A DNA stretch of 64,000 nucleotides. Source: Pseudomonadota bacterium (GTDB lineage Bacteria > Pseudomonadota > Alphaproteobacteria > Caulobacterales > Caulobacteraceae). Location of the stretch: contig JAIUNU010000005.1 of NCBI GenBank assembly GCA_020161365.1, forward strand, positions 244,061-308,060. The letters are read 5' to 3'. The notes under the pieces are model-generated. The model was not told the origin of the DNA. It made no database searches and saw only the letters and a list, made by a program, of their open reading frames with translations. Shown here piece after piece: positions 55,744 through 64,000 of this stretch. How positions within the stretch are numbered: the stretch's first letter is position 1; every line of letters starts with the position of its first letter. The translations under genes were made by a program, and so were the position numbers.

Positions 55744-57057
55744 ATGACCGGGGATATTCAAAACGGCCGGGCGAACCGGCGGGCCTTCGCCATTCTCTTT
55801 GGCGTGTCGGTGGCGACCGCGCTGGGAAACACCGGCATGCTGTCGGTGCTTCCGGCGATCGGGCGCGAGATCGGCATTCCCGACGCCCTGGTGGCGGGGA
55901 TCTTCTCGCTGTCGGCGGTGCTGTGGGCCGTGACCTCGCCGTTCTGGGCGCGGCAGTCCGATCTTCGCGGGCGCAAGCCGCTGATCATGCTGGGCCTGGC
56001 CGGCTTCGCCCTGTCGATGACCCTGTGCGCGATCGTGGTCTCGGCCGGGCTGCACCATCTGGCGCCGCCGATGGTGATCTTCGTGCTGTTCCTGCTGGCG
56101 CGGGCGCTGTTCGGCGGCTTCGGCTCGGCGGCCAATCCGGCGACCCAGGCCTATCTGGCCGAGCGGACCAGTCGCGAGGAACGCACCCAGACCATGGCCA
56201 GCCTGGCCGGCGCCTTTGGCCTCGGCACCGTGGTCGGACCGCTGCTGGCGCCGCTGTTCGTGCTGCCGGGTGTGGGTCTGGCCGGTCCCATGGTGGCGTT
56301 CGCGGCCCTGGCCGCGGTGATGCTGGCGGTGGTCCATCGCGGCCTGCCCGAGACCTTCAAGCCCGGACATGGCGACACCCCGCCCCGACGCCGCCTGGGT
56401 CTGCCCTGGCGGGGCGAGGGCGCAGCGCTGTGGAAGGACCCCCGGCTCAAGCCGTTCCTGATCTTCGGCTTCCTGGTCGCCTCGTGCCAGACGGCCCAGA
56501 CCCAGACCCTGGGCTTTCTGATCATCGACAAGCTGGGCCTGTCGCCGATCAAGGCGCAGGGTTTCATCACCCTGGCCATGGCCGCCGGCGCGGTGGCCGG
56601 CCTTCTGGCCCAATGGGGCCTGATCCGGATGTTCCGGATGGGGCCGCGCGAGCTGATGCGCTGGGGCGTCGCGGCCGCCGCTCTGGGCAATATCGTCGTG
56701 GCCTTCGCGCCGGACTATGCGGCGGTGGCGATCGGTTACGCGATCGCCAGCCTCGGCTACGGCTTCGCCCGGCCGGGCTTCACGGCGGGGGCGTCGCTGT
56801 CGGTGGAGGCCAAGGACCAGGCCGGCGCCGCCGGAGCGATCGCGGCGATCAACGGCCTCAATGTCGTGGTCGCGCCGCTGTTTGTGCTGCTCTACGAAAA
56901 GATCGGCTGGGCGCCGTTCGTGCTCAACACCGCCATCCTCGTCGGGCTGCTGGTCTATGCCCTGCGCCAGGTGATGCTGCGCTCGGTCAACCAGGGCGAC
57001 GCCGACGAGGAGGCCGCCATCGCTGGCCTTGAGCGGTCCGACGAGGGCGGGGTCTAG
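55744..57057 (+). CDS. MFS transporter (TCR/Tet-like)
   Basis: Transporter of 437 aa with twelve hydrophobic segments and the drug-exporter motif A region (FWARQSDLRGRKPLIMLG). The ATG at 55744 is used because it puts the first TM near residue 15; no clear ribosome site is visible for it or for a GTG at 55693. It is divergent from motA and convergent with fixK, three bases apart. It probably exports a small molecule or drug. Confidence 0.85.
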   Translation: MTGDIQNGRANRRAFAILFGVSVATALGNTGMLSVLPAIGREIGIPDALVAGIFSLSAVLWAVTSPFWARQSDLRGRKPLIMLGLAGFALSMTLCAIVVSAGLHHLAPPMVIFVLFLLARALFGGFGSAANPATQAYLAERTSREERTQTMASLAGAFGLGTVVGPLLAPLFVLPGVGLAGPMVAFAALAAVMLAVVHRGLPETFKPGHGDTPPRRRLGLPWRGEGAALWKDPRLKPFLIFGFLVASCQTAQTQTLGFLIIDKLGLSPIKAQGFITLAMAAGAVAGLLAQWGLIRMFRMGPRELMRWGVAAAALGNIVVAFAPDYAAVAIGYAIASLGYGFARPGFTAGASLSVEAKDQAGAAGAIAAINGLNVVVAPLFVLLYEKIGWAPFVLNTAILVGLLVYALRQVMLRSVNQGDADEEAAIAGLERSDEGGV

Positions 57058-57059
57058 TC

Positions 57060-57710
57060 CTAGGCCACCAGGCGTTCCAGCGCCCGGCGATCCTTCAGCA
57101 CCATGTGGCGGACGGTCGGCAGGGCGATCAGGCCCTCGTCCTGCAGCGCGGTCAGGGTGCGCGAGACGGTTTCGATGGTCAGGCCCAGATAGTCGGCCAT
57201 GTCTTGGCGGCTCATCGGCACGTCCAGTTCGGCGTCGGCGTGGGTGCGGGTGGCGATGTCCAGCAGCAGGCCCACCACGCGTTCCTGAGCCGAGCGGCGG
57301 CCCAGCATCAGCACGTGGTCCTGGCAGCGTTGCAGGCCCTCGGCGGTCAGGCGGAACAGAGCCCGCGCCGCGTCGCTGCGCTGGGCGGCCAGATCGCTGA
57401 GCGCGCCGCGGCGGATCATCCGCACCGTCGCGTCCGACATGGCCTCGGCGTTGATCCGGTGGGTGTCGGTCATCTCCAGGCCGAAATAGTCGCCCGCGAA
57501 GTGGAACTCGTCGATCTGGCGGCGGCCGTCGCGGAGGATCCGATAGGTGCGGACCGAGCCGGAGACCACCTGATAGACGTAGTCGGCCGCTTCGCCTTCG
57601 CCGAAGATTTCCTCGTCGCGATGGAACCGCGCGCACGCCCCCGGAGCCGGGAGGACGGAGTCGAACAGGTGATCGTTTTCAAACGTCTTGGCGCGCATCG
57701 GAGACAGCAT
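57060..57710 (-). CDS. fixK: FixK, Crp/Fnr-family regulator
   Basis: Regulator of 216 aa. It has a cAMP-receptor-like sensor (IFGEGEAADYVYQVVSGSVRTYR) and a helix-turn-helix with DMADYLGLTIETVSRTLTALQ; Glu-x-x-Ser-Arg is the signature that reads TTGA half-sites. No N-terminal Cys cluster, so it is FixK and not FNR. It is activated through FixJ in low oxygen. Its predicted sites lie at 57836, 60395 and 63834. Confidence 0.92.
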   Translation of the reverse strand: MLSPMRAKTFENDHLFDSVLPAPGACARFHRDEEIFGEGEAADYVYQVVSGSVRTYRILRDGRRQIDEFHFAGDYFGLEMTDTHRINAEAMSDATVRMIRRGALSDLAAQRSDAARALFRLTAEGLQRCQDHVLMLGRRSAQERVVGLLLDIATRTHADAELDVPMSRQDMADYLGLTIETVSRTLTALQDEGLIALPTVRHMVLKDRRALERLVA

Positions 57711-57835
57711 CGGAAACCCCCTCGGTTGTTGTGGGTTTTTTGCGCCATCTCAAACCGCGGCGAAATTCGGGGCATGCGCCTAAGGGGCCCTCGCTAAGGG
57801 AAGTCCCTTAGCGGCCAACGCGGAGGTCGGCGATT

Positions 57836-57849
57836 TTGACGCCGATCAA
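57836..57849. promoter_or_regulatory. FixK box, fixK/fixT
   Basis: TTGAC-GCCG-ATCAA between divergent fixK and fixT. If centred at -41.5, fixT transcription would start near 57884. Confidence 0.75.
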
Positions 57850-57929
57850 GGTTCGCAGAGCCGTCTCGTGGCTCTCTGCGCTTTATGTGCGACCGGCCCG
57901 ACCCGTCGGACGGCGAGACCGACCGTCCC

Positions 57930-58262
57930 ATGATCCTTCTCCTCGTGGAGGACGAGGCCCTGCGCGATGCGCTGCGGTTTTCTCTGGAGACGGACGGCTA
58001 CGCTGTGCGCGCGCCGGCCGACACCCATGGGTGCCTGTCCTGCTCGGATTGCCGGGCTGCGGCCTGCGTGGTGATCGACGACGGTGACACGACCCTGCCG
58101 CCAACCACGCCGAGCCGACCGACGATCGTGCTGACCGGCGATGCGCAACGTCTGGCCCGCCGAGGCGTCACCGGCGTCACGCTGGTGGAAAAGCCGTTGC
58201 TGGACGACCGGCTGGGCCGCGAGCTCTCGACCCTGCTGGCCCGCGCCGCGCCGGGGCTCTAG
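57930..58262 (+). CDS. fixT: FixT, receiver-like inhibitor of FixL
   Basis: Single-domain receiver protein of 110 aa (125 aa if the ATG at 57885 is used). It has ILLLVEDEALRDAL and the late Lys in LVEKPL. A Cys cluster (Cys35, Cys38, Cys41, Cys46: CLSCSDCRAAAC) matches the iron-sulphur-binding FixT of Caulobacter, which damps FixL autophosphorylation. I prefer 57930 because the FixK box would place the transcript start at the first ATG. The 3' end overlaps convergent fixJ by four bases. Confidence 0.88.
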   Translation: MILLLVEDEALRDALRFSLETDGYAVRAPADTHGCLSCSDCRAAACVVIDDGDTTLPPTTPSRPTIVLTGDAQRLARRGVTGVTLVEKPLLDDRLGRELSTLLARAAPGL

Positions 58263-58867
58263 CCGCCGCGCACCGACAGGGTCATGCGCACCAGAGCCGC
58301 CAGATTGTCGGCCTGCATCTTGGTCATCAGCTTGGCGCGATAGATTTCGACCGTCCGCGGGCTGATGCCCAGATCGCGGGCGATGACCTTGTTGGCGTGG
58401 CCGGCCACAACGCCGTCCAGCACCTGGCGCTCGCGCTCCGACAGGCTTTCGATGCGCTTCAGGATCACCTGCTGGTCGTCCGAGACCGGCGCGGTCTCGA
58501 CGGTGGCGAAGGCGCGCTTGAGCGCATCCAGCATCCGCGACTCGGAGAACGGCTTCTCCAGAAAGTCGACGACGCCTGAGCGCATCGCCTCCACAGCCAT
58601 CGGAATGTCGCCGTGGCCGGTGATCATGACGATCGGCATCTTGATCTTCAACGCCGACAGGCGGGCGACCAGGTCCTGGCCGCTCATTTCGGGCATCCGC
58701 ACGTCGGTGATGATCACGCCGGGCTTGGCCTGCGACAGGGCGTCCAGGAACGCGGGCGCGCTGGCGTAGGTCACGACCTCGAAGTCGGCCGACTCCAGGA
58801 GGAACGCCAACGACTCGCGGGCGCTCTCGTCGTCATCCACCACGTGGACCACGGGGGCGTCAGTCAT
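58259..58867 (-). CDS. fixJ: FixJ, oxygen-responsive response regulator
   Basis: NarL/FixJ-type regulator of 202 aa. The receiver has [14 protein letters not shown], Asp55 ([11 protein letters not shown]), TGHG and Lys in LEKPF. The LuxR-type helix-turn-helix has [20 protein letters not shown] and [13 protein letters not shown]. Its start overlaps the fixL stop by eight bases. It is phosphorylated by FixL at low oxygen and switches on fixK. Confidence 0.94.
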   Translation of the reverse strand: MTDAPVVHVVDDDESARESLAFLLESADFEVVTYASAPAFLDALSQAKPGVIITDVRMPEMSGQDLVARLSALKIKMPIVMITGHGDIPMAVEAMRSGVVDFLEKPFSESRMLDALKRAFATVETAPVSDDQQVILKRIESLSERERQVLDGVVAGHANKVIARDLGISPRTVEIYRAKLMTKMQADNLAALVRMTLSVRGG

Positions 58868-60347
58868 CGATCGTCTCCTTCTCGCCAGCCAAGGACTCGG
58901 CCGGCGGCAACGTAAATCGGAATAGCGCGCCGCCGCCAGGATTCGCCTCGGCCCAGATGCGGCCGCCGTGCGCCTCGATGATCGAACGCGAGATGGACAG
59001 GCCCACGCCCATCCCCTGCGGCTTGGTGGTCATGAACGGCTGGAACAGGCGCTCCAGCACCTCGGGCGCGATGCCGGGACCCGTGTCGGCGACACTGACC
59101 TCCGACCACCCCTCTTCGGTGAGGCCCGTTCGGATCAGCAGCGCCCGTTTACGCGGCTCCTGGGCCTGCATGGCGTCGATGCCGTTGCGGATCAGGTTCA
59201 GCAGCACCTGCTGGATCTGGACCCGGTCGGCGAACACGTCGTCGGCCTTCGGGTCGAGCTTCAGGCGCACGTCGACCTGACGTTCCTTCTCGCCGATCAG
59301 GGCCAGGGCCGAGGCTTCCTCGATCAGCTTCGACAGGCTTTCGGCCTCGCGCTCGCTGGCGCCGCGCCGGGCGAAGTCGCGCATACGGTGGATCACCTCG
59401 CCGGCCCGCAGGGCCTGGGCGGCGGCGCGGTCGATGGCGTCGCGGACCTTGGCCTGGTCAGCCTCGCGGCCGCGATCCATCAGCCGGCGCGAGCCGGTCA
59501 GCAGGTTGGCGATGGCCGACAGCGGCTGGTTCAGCTCGTGCGCCAGGGTCGAGGCCATCTCGCCCATGGCGGTCAGGCGCGAGACGTGAACCAGCTCGTT
59601 CTGCAGCTCCTGCAGGCGGGTTTCGGTTTCCTGGCGCTCGGTCAGGTCACGGATGAAGCCGGTGAACGACGGCGTGGGCCCTCGGGTTTCGCCGACCGCC
59701 AGCTCCATCGGGAAGGTCGAACCGTCCTTGCGGCGGCCCACGACGACGCGGCCCGCGCCGATGATCCGCTTCTCGCCGGTGCGGGCGTAGCGCGCCAGAT
59801 AGGCGTCGTGGGACGACTGGTAGGGCTCGGGCATCAGCAGGCTGACGTTCTTGCCGATCGCCTCGGCCTCGGTCCAGCCGAACATCCGCTGCGCCGCCGG
59901 ACTGAACGAGGTCATGATCCCGGCGCGATCAATGACCACCACGGCGTCGGGCACGGTGTCGAGGATCGAGCTCAGGTGGTCGTTGATCGCCGCCGCCCGC
60001 CGCCGCGCGGCATGGAACCAGCCACCGCCCACGGCCATGCCAAAGCCGACTGACAGGAAGATCGCCGCCGACAGGCCGCTGACCAGATCGAACGGAATGT
60101 CCCGCGTCACCCACCAGACCGCCGCCCAGGCGAAGGTGGTGCCGAACACGCCCGGTCCCACGCCCCCTAGCGCAGCGCTGACCAGCACAGCCGGGACGAA
60201 CAGCAGGAAGGACGAGGGCGCGGTGAAGGCTTCGGGCAGATAGAGGCGCGCCACCGCCGTCGCCATCACTGCAGCGAAGGCGGCCAGATAGGCGGTCGGG
60301 TGGGGATCGCTGAACAGGGTCGAGGACAGGCCCCTGGACGGTTTCAT
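58860..60347 (-). CDS. fixL: FixL, haem-PAS oxygen-sensing histidine kinase
   Basis: Sensor of 495 aa. Hydrophobic segments fill about residues 17-110. The haem-PAS domain follows ([20 protein letters not shown]) with proximal His180 in [10 protein letters not shown]. The kinase has phospho-acceptor His270 ([13 protein letters not shown]), [10 protein letters not shown] and DTGPGIAP. Oxygen bound to the haem turns the kinase off. Confidence 0.95.
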   Translation of the reverse strand: MKPSRGLSSTLFSDPHPTAYLAAFAAVMATAVARLYLPEAFTAPSSFLLFVPAVLVSAALGGVGPGVFGTTFAWAAVWWVTRDIPFDLVSGLSAAIFLSVGFGMAVGGGWFHAARRRAAAINDHLSSILDTVPDAVVVIDRAGIMTSFSPAAQRMFGWTEAEAIGKNVSLLMPEPYQSSHDAYLARYARTGEKRIIGAGRVVVGRRKDGSTFPMELAVGETRGPTPSFTGFIRDLTERQETETRLQELQNELVHVSRLTAMGEMASTLAHELNQPLSAIANLLTGSRRLMDRGREADQAKVRDAIDRAAAQALRAGEVIHRMRDFARRGASEREAESLSKLIEEASALALIGEKERQVDVRLKLDPKADDVFADRVQIQQVLLNLIRNGIDAMQAQEPRKRALLIRTGLTEEGWSEVSVADTGPGIAPEVLERLFQPFMTTKPQGMGVGLSISRSIIEAHGGRIWAEANPGGGALFRFTLPPAESLAGEKETIDD

Positions 60348-60394
60348 GGTCGCGCGCGGCTCCTGGAGTCCGAAGGTGTTATAGCCGCGTCCAT

Positions 60395-60408
60395 TTGAGC
60401 CAGGTCAA
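60395..60408. promoter_or_regulatory. FixK box before 33-aa gene
   Basis: TTGAG-CCAG-GTCAA, TTGA-N6-TCAA palindrome, 55 bp before the ATG at 60464 and 48 bp before fixL on the other strand. Confidence 0.65.
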
Positions 60409-60463
60409 GGCGAGCCCACGCCGAACCCCGCAGCCTGAGCCTCTCTAACAAGGGAGACTGTCG

Positions 60464-60565
60464 ATGTCGGGCGGACAAACGGCCTATCTGGCGCTGGTGA
60501 TCGGCGCCTTCGCGACCTTCGCGATCGTGCTGTTCACAACGCATATCCGCGTGAACCTGAAATAG
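60464..60565 (+). CDS. 33-aa membrane protein, probable FixK target
   Basis: Short protein MSGGQTAYLALVIGAFATFA plus 13 more residues ending HIRVNLK: one TM helix with a basic C-terminus. GGGAG lies eight bases before the ATG, a FixK-type palindrome lies upstream and a terminator follows, so it is a complete transcription unit. Small membrane subunits accompany terminal oxidases (CydX, CcoQ), and this gene lies next to fixL and cydDC. It is not CydX by sequence; its partner is unknown. Confidence 0.7.
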   Translation: MSGGQTAYLALVIGAFATFAIVLFTTHIRVNLK

Positions 60566-60573
60566 CGATCCGA

Positions 60574-62163
60574 TCATAGTGTGGGGACGAGGCTCGGCGA
60601 CCTGATCGCCGGGCCTTTTTCTTGTCCGTCCATCCGCACAACCTTCGGGCAGATCGCCACGGGCGCGGGGCGATGGCTGACCAGGATCAGGCCCTGGCCC
60701 GTCCGTTTCAGACGGGCGTCGAGGCGCACGACGACCTGGGTTTCGGTCTCCGGGTCCAGTCCCTCGGTCGGCTCGTCCAGCAGCAGCCACGGCGCGTCGC
60801 GCAGATAGGCGCGGGCCAGGGCCAGGCGCCGCCGCTCGCCGCCCGACAGCCGTTCGCCGTCATCGCCGACATAGGTCGCAAGGCCCTCAGGCGCGGCCCG
60901 GATGCGTTCGGCGAGGCAAGCCTCCTCCAGAACGGCCCAGAGCTCGGCGTCGCTGGCCTTGGGCGCGGCAATGCGTAGGTTTTCGGCGACTGTGCCGGCC
61001 ACCAAGCCGGCGTCCTGCGGCAGCCAAGCGAAGGCGTCGCGGGCGGCGGGCGCGGCGGTCTCGCGCAGGCCCAGCAGCGTCTCGACCGCGGTGGTCTTGC
61101 CGCAACCGGACGGACCAGTGATCGCCAGTCGGTCCCCGGCCGCGAGCGTGCGGTCCAGCAGACGGAGGGGCGCTGTCGGGGATGCGATCGCAACCGCCGG
61201 ACGCGGGCGATGGCGCAGGATGGCGTCCAGCCGCTCGCGAGCCTGCCGGGCGCCGCCGTCCTGGTCGAAAGCGTTGGCGAGGCTGGTCAGGGCGTCGAGA
61301 CTCATCACCGCAGCCAAGCCGGCCAGAGCGGCCAGCGCCGGTCCGGCGGGCGCGGCGAAGGCGATCGCGGCCGCGACGGTCAGGCCTGTGATGACCGCCT
61401 GCGCCAGAACGATGAACCCCTGGGCGCGGGCGGCGTTGCGCCGGGCGGCGTCCAAGGCGGTCGCACGGGCGTTCAGCGCCTCGCCCGCCCAGTCGGCCAG
61501 GCCATAGGCGCGCAGTTCGGCCGAGGCCGACACCAGGGCCGCAACCGAGTCCTTCAAGGCCCCGGTGCGTGACTGGATCTCCGCACGGGCCGGAGCCGAG
61601 ACGCGCCTGGCCAGGATTTGGGCCAACAGCATCGCCAGGCCGGCGGCGGTCAGGATGACCAAGGCCGGGACCCAGCCCGCCAGAAGCGTGACGGCCAGGC
61701 CCGAGCCGAGGCCGGCGGCGGCGTTCCAGGGCGCGGACAGGCGGACAAAGCGGGTCTCGATCGCGTCGACGTCCTGAACGAGCCGCGCGGAGGCCTCCCC
61801 GCGCGACAGCGTCAGCGACTCCGACGCAGGCGCGGCGGCCAAGCTCTGGAAGACCGCCGGGCGGATGGCCGCCAGGGCCCGCAGGGCGGCGGCGTGACCC
61901 GATAGCCGCTCGCCATAGCGGGCGGCGGTCCGCAGGATGGCCAGCAGGCGGATGCCCGCGCTGGGCAGCAGTACGTTGAAGGCGTGGGCGGCGGCCAGGC
62001 CCGCGCCCCCGGCGATGGCGCTGGCCACGATGAACCAGCCCGACAGTCCCAACAGCAGGGTCGAGGCCGCGCCCACCGTCACGGCGCTGAGGATGGCCAG
62101 GCGCAAGGCGCCGGCGCGCTGGCGCTTCTGGGCGCGGATCAGGTCGTCGAGCGGACTGGTCAC
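60574..62163 (-). CDS. cydC: CydC, ABC exporter half for cytochrome bd assembly
   Basis: ABC transporter half of 529 aa. Six TM segments occupy about residues 15-290. The ATPase has Walker A GPSGCGKTT, signature LSGGERRRLALARA and Walker B WLLLDEPTEGLD. With CydD it exports thiols (cysteine/glutathione) to the periplasm, needed for cytochrome bd. The GTG start overlaps the cydD stop (GTGA). Its last codons run through the terminator of the opposite-strand 33-aa gene. Confidence 0.92.
   Translation of the reverse strand: MTSPLDDLIRAQKRQRAGALRLAILSAVTVGAASTLLLGLSGWFIVASAIAGGAGLAAAHAFNVLLPSAGIRLLAILRTAARYGERLSGHAAALRALAAIRPAVFQSLAAAPASESLTLSRGEASARLVQDVDAIETRFVRLSAPWNAAAGLGSGLAVTLLAGWVPALVILTAAGLAMLLAQILARRVSAPARAEIQSRTGALKDSVAALVSASAELRAYGLADWAGEALNARATALDAARRNAARAQGFIVLAQAVITGLTVAAAIAFAAPAGPALAALAGLAAVMSLDALTSLANAFDQDGGARQARERLDAILRHRPRPAVAIASPTAPLRLLDRTLAAGDRLAITGPSGCGKTTAVETLLGLRETAAPAARDAFAWLPQDAGLVAGTVAENLRIAAPKASDAELWAVLEEACLAERIRAAPEGLATYVGDDGERLSGGERRRLALARAYLRDAPWLLLDEPTEGLDPETETQVVVRLDARLKRTGQGLILVSHRPAPVAICPKVVRMDGQEKGPAIRSPSLVPTL
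60591..60620 (+). terminator. terminator of the 33-aa gene, inside cydC
   Basis: 10-bp stem with one wobble (GGCTCGGCGA / TCGCCGGGCC), loop CCTGA, then five T. It overlaps the 3' coding end of cydC on the other strand. Confidence 0.75.
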
Positions 62164-63800
62164 AGGCGGATCACCTGGTCGGCGAGGGCGGCGACCGCCT
62201 CGGAGTGGGTGGCGATCAGGGTGGTGCGTCCCTGCGCGGCGGCGCGGATGGCGTCGACCATCGCCGCCTCGGCCTCGGCGTCGAGATTGGCGGTGGGTTC
62301 GTCCAGCAGCAGGATCGGCGCGGGCTTAAGCAGGGCGCGGGCCAGGGACAGCCGTCGGCGCTCCCCGCCCGAGAGGCCTGAGCCGCGCTCGTCGAGCACG
62401 AAGTCCAGCCCGCCCGGCCGGGCGGCGAGGGCGGGGCCAAGACCCGCGCGCTCGGCGGCTTGCGCGATCTCGGCGCGGGTGGCGTCGCGGCGCGAGAGGG
62501 CGATATTGTCGGCGATCGAGGCCGGCAGGATCAGCGGCGACTGTCCGGCCCAGGCGGTGTCGCTGGAAACGTCCGTAAACGGACGACCGTTGACGAAGAC
62601 GTCGCCGGCGGTGATCGGCGCAAGACCCAGCAGGGCGTTGAGGATCGAGCTCTTGCCCGCGCCGCTGGCGCCGACCAGGGCCGTTACGGAGCCTGCGGGC
62701 GCGACGAGGTCGAAGCCGCGCACGGCGGGGGCGTCGGTGTCCGGATAGCGGATCTCCACACCGGCGAAGCGCAGCGACGGTGCGATCTTCAGCGGAATGT
62801 GGGCGGCTTGGGGCGCGGGGGCCTCGAAGGTCGAGAGGCTGGCGGCGGCGGCCTCGGCGGCTTGGCGGTCATGATAGGCGGCGGCGAGGCGGCGCATCGG
62901 CGCATAGACCTCCGGCGCCAGCGCCAGCACGAAGAACGCGCGCTTGAGGTCCAGCTGTTCGGGCACGGGGAAGGGCAGCAGGCGCAGCAGGTTGAAGCCG
63001 CAATAGACCGCCACCAGCGCCACCGACAGCGCGGCGAAGAACTCCAGCGCCGCCGAGGACAGGAAGGCCACGCGCAGCACACGGATCGTCCGTTCGGCGA
63101 GGTTGGAGGCCGATCGGGTCAAGGCCGTCGTGGTCGCGCCTTCCGCCTGGAAGGCCAGCACAACGGGCAAGGCGCGGACGCGGTCGAGGAACAGGGCCGA
63201 CAGCCGCTCCAGAGCCTGGAACTGGGCGCGGGCCTCTGCGGCCGCGGCGGTCCCGGTCAGGATCATGGCGAGGATGAACGGGATCAGCGTCCCCAGCATG
63301 ATGGCGGCGGCGATCGGGCTGGCGACCGCAGCGGCGGCGATCATGACCAGCGGCAGGACCCCGGCGGCGAGGCGCGTCGGAAGAAAGCGGGCGACATGAC
63401 CGTCCATCGCCTCGACCCCTTCCACCAGGGCGGTGGCGGCCTCGGCGGCGGGCCGGCGCGGGCCGGCGAACACGGCGCGGGCCAGGGTGAAGCGCAGCGC
63501 CGCCTTGGTCGTGGCCGCCGCCTCTGCGCCGATCACGCCTGTCGCCAGGGCCAGCGCGCCGCGCGCGGCCAGGGCGAGGGCGGCGACGACCAGCCAGGGC
63601 GCGATTGCGGCCAAACCGCGCAGCTGGGCGATCCCATCGACGCTCAAGGCCAGTCCCGCAGCGAAGGCGATCGCGGCGATTCCGTCCGCCAGGCCAAGCA
63701 GGCCGGCGCGGCGGATCGCCGACGCGGCGTTCCGCTCGAAACCCTTGAGCCAAGCCTTGGCCGAAGCCTGACGATCAATCTGCACTATGCGGGCGCCCAT
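62160..63800 (-). CDS. cydD: CydD, ABC exporter half for cytochrome bd assembly
   Basis: ABC transporter half of 546 aa, partner of CydC. TM segments run to about residue 280. The ATPase has GASGAGKSSILNALLG, LSGGERRRLSLARALL and ILLLDEPTANLD. The start at 63800 (MGARIVQIDRQ) fits because the FixK box at 63834 would set a transcript start close to it; an ATG at 63824 (MIAPYTQP) is the alternative. It is divergent from cydA. Confidence 0.9.
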   Translation of the reverse strand: MGARIVQIDRQASAKAWLKGFERNAASAIRRAGLLGLADGIAAIAFAAGLALSVDGIAQLRGLAAIAPWLVVAALALAARGALALATGVIGAEAAATTKAALRFTLARAVFAGPRRPAAEAATALVEGVEAMDGHVARFLPTRLAAGVLPLVMIAAAAVASPIAAAIMLGTLIPFILAMILTGTAAAAEARAQFQALERLSALFLDRVRALPVVLAFQAEGATTTALTRSASNLAERTIRVLRVAFLSSAALEFFAALSVALVAVYCGFNLLRLLPFPVPEQLDLKRAFFVLALAPEVYAPMRRLAAAYHDRQAAEAAAASLSTFEAPAPQAAHIPLKIAPSLRFAGVEIRYPDTDAPAVRGFDLVAPAGSVTALVGASGAGKSSILNALLGLAPITAGDVFVNGRPFTDVSSDTAWAGQSPLILPASIADNIALSRRDATRAEIAQAAERAGLGPALAARPGGLDFVLDERGSGLSGGERRRLSLARALLKPAPILLLDEPTANLDAEAEAAMVDAIRAAAQGRTTLIATHSEAVAALADQVIRL

Positions 63801-63833
63801 GGGTTGAGTGTAGGGTGCGATCATCCCGTTACC

Positions 63834-63847
63834 TTGATCCGGATCAA
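63834..63847. promoter_or_regulatory. FixK box, cydD/cydA
   Basis: TTGATCCGGATCAA, a perfect palindrome matching the FNR/FixK consensus. It lies between divergent cydD and cydA, 77 bp before the cydA ATG. Confidence 0.85.
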
Positions 63848-63923
63848 GGAGTGGGCGGTCGCGCGGGTCTAGAGCAAGCCTCTCGACCGGCCCGATCATC
63901 GGCCGTTCGCCTTGGAGCTGTCC

Positions 63924-64000
63924 ATGGACCCCGCTGTCGTAGACCTGTCGCGACTCCAGTTCGCGCTCACCGCCCTCTACCACTTTCTGTTCGTGCCCCT
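63924..64000 (+). CDS. cydA: CydA, cytochrome bd oxidase subunit I (partial)
   Basis: Only the first 25 residues are in the window, with TTGGAG before the ATG. The stretch LSRLQFALTALYHFLFVPL is the typical CydA beginning, with His20 matching the haem-ligand His19 of E. coli. Truncated by the window end. Confidence 0.9.
   Translation, partial: MDPAVVDLSRLQFALTALYHFLFVP

Noticed and set aside
55684..57636. 650-aa minus-strand frame and 431-aa plus-strand frame over the MFS gene
   Set aside because: Both are low-complexity Arg/Pro/Gly-rich shadows; the MFS frame at 55744-57057 has clear TM helices.

Overview
The window is about 67% GC by eye, lacks any tRNA or rRNA I can recognise, and reads as a Caulobacter chromosome (Alphaproteobacteria, Caulobacterales). 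The strongest markers are a SapA-type S-layer protease whose C-terminus resembles the RsaA N-terminus, several TonB-dependent receptors (TBDRs), and a FixK-FixT-FixJ-FixL block with a Cys-bearing FixT, next to cydDC and cydA.

Layout. 0.2-8.5 kb (+): TBDR, MFS, a RutA-like flavin monooxygenase, a RutB-like amidohydrolase, an M20 hydrolase, a RutF/HpaC-like flavin reductase and a TauD-type dioxygenase, in a tightly overlapping run. 8.5-15.2 kb: VOC protein, SDR and a second TauD-type enzyme (-), divergent from a Rieske oxygenase, a class III extradiol dioxygenase, an acetamidase/formamidase and an AraC activator (+). The two divergent units carry the same 19-bp promoter element. 15.5-26.0 kb: a second catabolic locus (DMFase-like hydrolase, class III aminotransferase, PfkB kinase, class II aldolase, TBDR, TetR regulator, MFS, PF10118-type protein), tied together by five copies of a GATAGT-N4-ACTATC palindrome. 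26.0-30.2 kb: a compact rut pyrimidine-degradation operon (rutB-C-D-A) with divergent rutR and RutR boxes between them. 30.2-38.1 kb: a heavy-metal-type RND efflux operon divergent from a two-component system, with four CTGAA repeats at 11-bp spacing between them. 38.2-48.5 kb: periplasmic AbgB-like amidohydrolase, FecR/ECF sigma pair, two related TBDRs and an AbgT transporter, a possible aminobenzoyl-glutamate or dipeptide scavenging locus. 48.6-64 kb: conserved core, sapA, an ompA-family gene, mnmC, a small lipoprotein, motA, MFS, fixK, fixT, fixJ, fixL, a 33-aa membrane protein, cydC, cydD and the first codons of cydA. FixK-type palindromes sit before fixT, the 33-aa gene and cydA/cydD.

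How it fits together. The left 30 kb looks like accessory catabolism of nitrogen-containing organic compounds, in three separately regulated modules (AraC, TetR, RutR). The right 15 kb is surface maintenance and oxygen-limitation control. The least described parts are the TetR/palindrome regulon at 15.5-26 kb and the RutA-paralogue/Rieske/extradiol module at 0.2-15 kb. Their substrates cannot be read from the sequence.
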